A stretch of DNA of 14,594 nt from CAYINU01 sp964364855 (GTDB taxonomy: Bacteria > Margulisbacteria > Marinamargulisbacteria > CAYINU01): contig CAYINU010000053.1 of assembly GCA_964364855.1 (NCBI GenBank), forward strand, positions 1 through 14,594, written 5' to 3'. Of the stretch, positions 14,040 to 14,594 are shown piece after piece (positions within the stretch are counted from its first letter, which is position 1; each line of letters opens with the position of its first letter). Below the pieces are notes generated by a model, which was given only the letters and a program-made list of their open reading frames with translations, did no database searches and was not told where the DNA came from. Position numbers and translations under genes: made by a program.

Positions 14040-14055
14040 GAGTCCCATGAAGCAA
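14026..14055 (-). promoter_or_regulatory. Promoter of the NlpE-DUF333 gene
   Basis: On the minus strand TTGCTT (14055-14050) and TATACT (14031-14026) are separated by 18 bases. Eight bases lie between the -10 box and GTG 14017, so the leader would be at most a base or two. The -35 box lies inside the first codons of the divergent CmoA-like gene. Confidence 0.5.
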
Positions 14056-14594
14056 CATACTCCCCATGAGAGCTGGACATTCCGGGGTCCGATCTGCGAC
14101 ACCTTTGAGGGTCACATCCGCCGCTCCGTGCCATTTTATGACGAGGGTCATGAGTTGATTGTGCGGCTGTCGACGTTTTTTCTGTCCGAACGCTCCCTTT
14201 GTTATGACCTCGGTTGCTCCACGGGCTTACTATTACATCGTCTGGCCGGGTATCACGCAAATCGGGATATTCGCTTCGTGGGCATCGAGCGGGAAGCCGA
14301 TATGGTCGACAAAGCCGTGGCGCAAACAAAAGCTGACAAACATGTCCGCATTCTTCACCATGATCTGGTGAATGCGCCTCTGGAAAAAGCGGATCTCATC
14401 ATTGCGTATTACACCCTGCAATTCGTGCCTCCCAAATACCGACAGACCCTTATCGACAGGCTCTACGAGTCCCTGAATTGGGGAGGGGCATTGGTGATGT
14501 TCGAAAAAGTCCGGGGGGCAGATGCCCGTTTTCAGGACATCGCCACCCAGCTTTATACCGAATACAAACAGCAGCAGGGCCATTGTGCCGAGGA
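14047..14594 (+). CDS. cmoA: CmoA-like carboxy-SAM synthase / SAM-dependent methyltransferase (3' end missing)
   Basis: The frame stays open from ATG 14047 to the window edge (182 codons and two bases). It aligns by eye along the CmoA family. Points of similarity are DTFEGHIRRSVPFYDEG (18-34), the SAM-binding YDLGCSTG (53-60), the acidic residue after FVGIERE (77-83), HHDLVNAPLEKADLIIAYYT (104-123), LQFVPPKYRQTLIDRLYESL (124-143) and NWGGALVMFEKV (144-155). CmoA converts prephenate and SAM to carboxy-SAM, which CmoB uses to make the wobble base cmo5U in tRNA. The residues that bind the carboxylate lie near the C-terminus and are not in view, so an ordinary methyltransferase of the same family cannot be excluded. 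The product's precursor, prephenate, comes from the pathway of nearby AroA. No cmoB is visible. Confidence 0.85.
   Translation, partial: MKQHTPHESWTFRGPICDTFEGHIRRSVPFYDEGHELIVRLSTFFLSERSLCYDLGCSTGLLLHRLAGYHANRDIRFVGIEREADMVDKAVAQTKADKHVRILHHDLVNAPLEKADLIIAYYTLQFVPPKYRQTLIDRLYESLNWGGALVMFEKVRGADARFQDIATQLYTEYKQQQGHCAE

Noticed and set aside
14018..14329. N-terminal extension of the NlpE-DUF333 protein
   Set aside because: The extension is antisense to the CmoA-like gene and not protein-like; a signal peptide begins at GTG 14017.
1..14594. Mobile elements, prophage, CRISPR arrays, toxin-antitoxin pairs
   Set aside because: No transposase, integrase, terminal repeats, regularly spaced repeats or paired toxin genes were recognised anywhere in the window.

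Overview
This window looks like chromosome from a Gram-negative bacterium of mid GC content (roughly 50-55% by eye). A TonB-dependent outer-membrane receptor, an NlpE-type exported protein and a predicted lipoprotein indicate an outer membrane. A CIRCE element indicates HrcA control of heat-shock genes. I cannot place the phylum from the sequence alone. There are no transposases, integrases, phage genes or CRISPR arrays, so this reads as core chromosome with several unrecognised genes.

Layout. Positions 1-95 hold the first five codons of a leftward gene (MAKHT...) behind a near-perfect CIRCE operator with a -35 box in its spacer; groEL or groES is the likeliest identity. Positions 191-2248 (minus) encode an unrecognised 685-residue protein with two membrane segments and a C-terminal domain that resembles the TIKI/ChaN/TraB superfamily. 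A tRNA-Leu(UAA) follows at 2446-2532 (plus). An 87-residue, two-helix membrane protein with a Met/Cys-rich tail lies on the minus strand at 2594-2857.

Positions 2971-6137 (plus) form a vitamin B12 uptake module: a cobalamin riboswitch, a BtuB-like TonB-dependent receptor that starts at GTG 3097, and a beta-propeller lipoprotein. By position and fold the last is a candidate counterpart of Bacteroides BtuG, the surface B12-capture lipoprotein. The proposed riboswitch expression platform puts the receptor's Shine-Dalgarno sequence in a hairpin whose loop can pair with loop L5, which suggests translational control by B12.

Positions 14017 down to 6112 (minus) hold nine tightly packed co-directional genes: an NlpE-DUF333 fusion protein, an MFS transporter, an exported protein of unknown function, ispF, a SpoU-family rRNA methyltransferase, two unrecognised small genes, aroA and hisD. 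Four junctions are 4-base ATGA stop/start overlaps (12113, 10477, 9075 and 7407), which suggests translational coupling. The run joins isoprenoid, rRNA-modification, aromatic and histidine genes. The last gene overlaps the converging propeller gene by 26 bases.

At the right edge a CmoA-like carboxy-SAM synthase gene begins at 14047 (plus) and runs off the window. It diverges from the NlpE-DUF333 gene across a 29-base spacer in which two -10 boxes overlap in one palindrome. Three starts (13345, 14017, 14047) have a -10 box only 6-8 bases upstream and no Shine-Dalgarno, which suggests leaderless mRNAs, whereas genes elsewhere in the window have good ribosome-binding sites.
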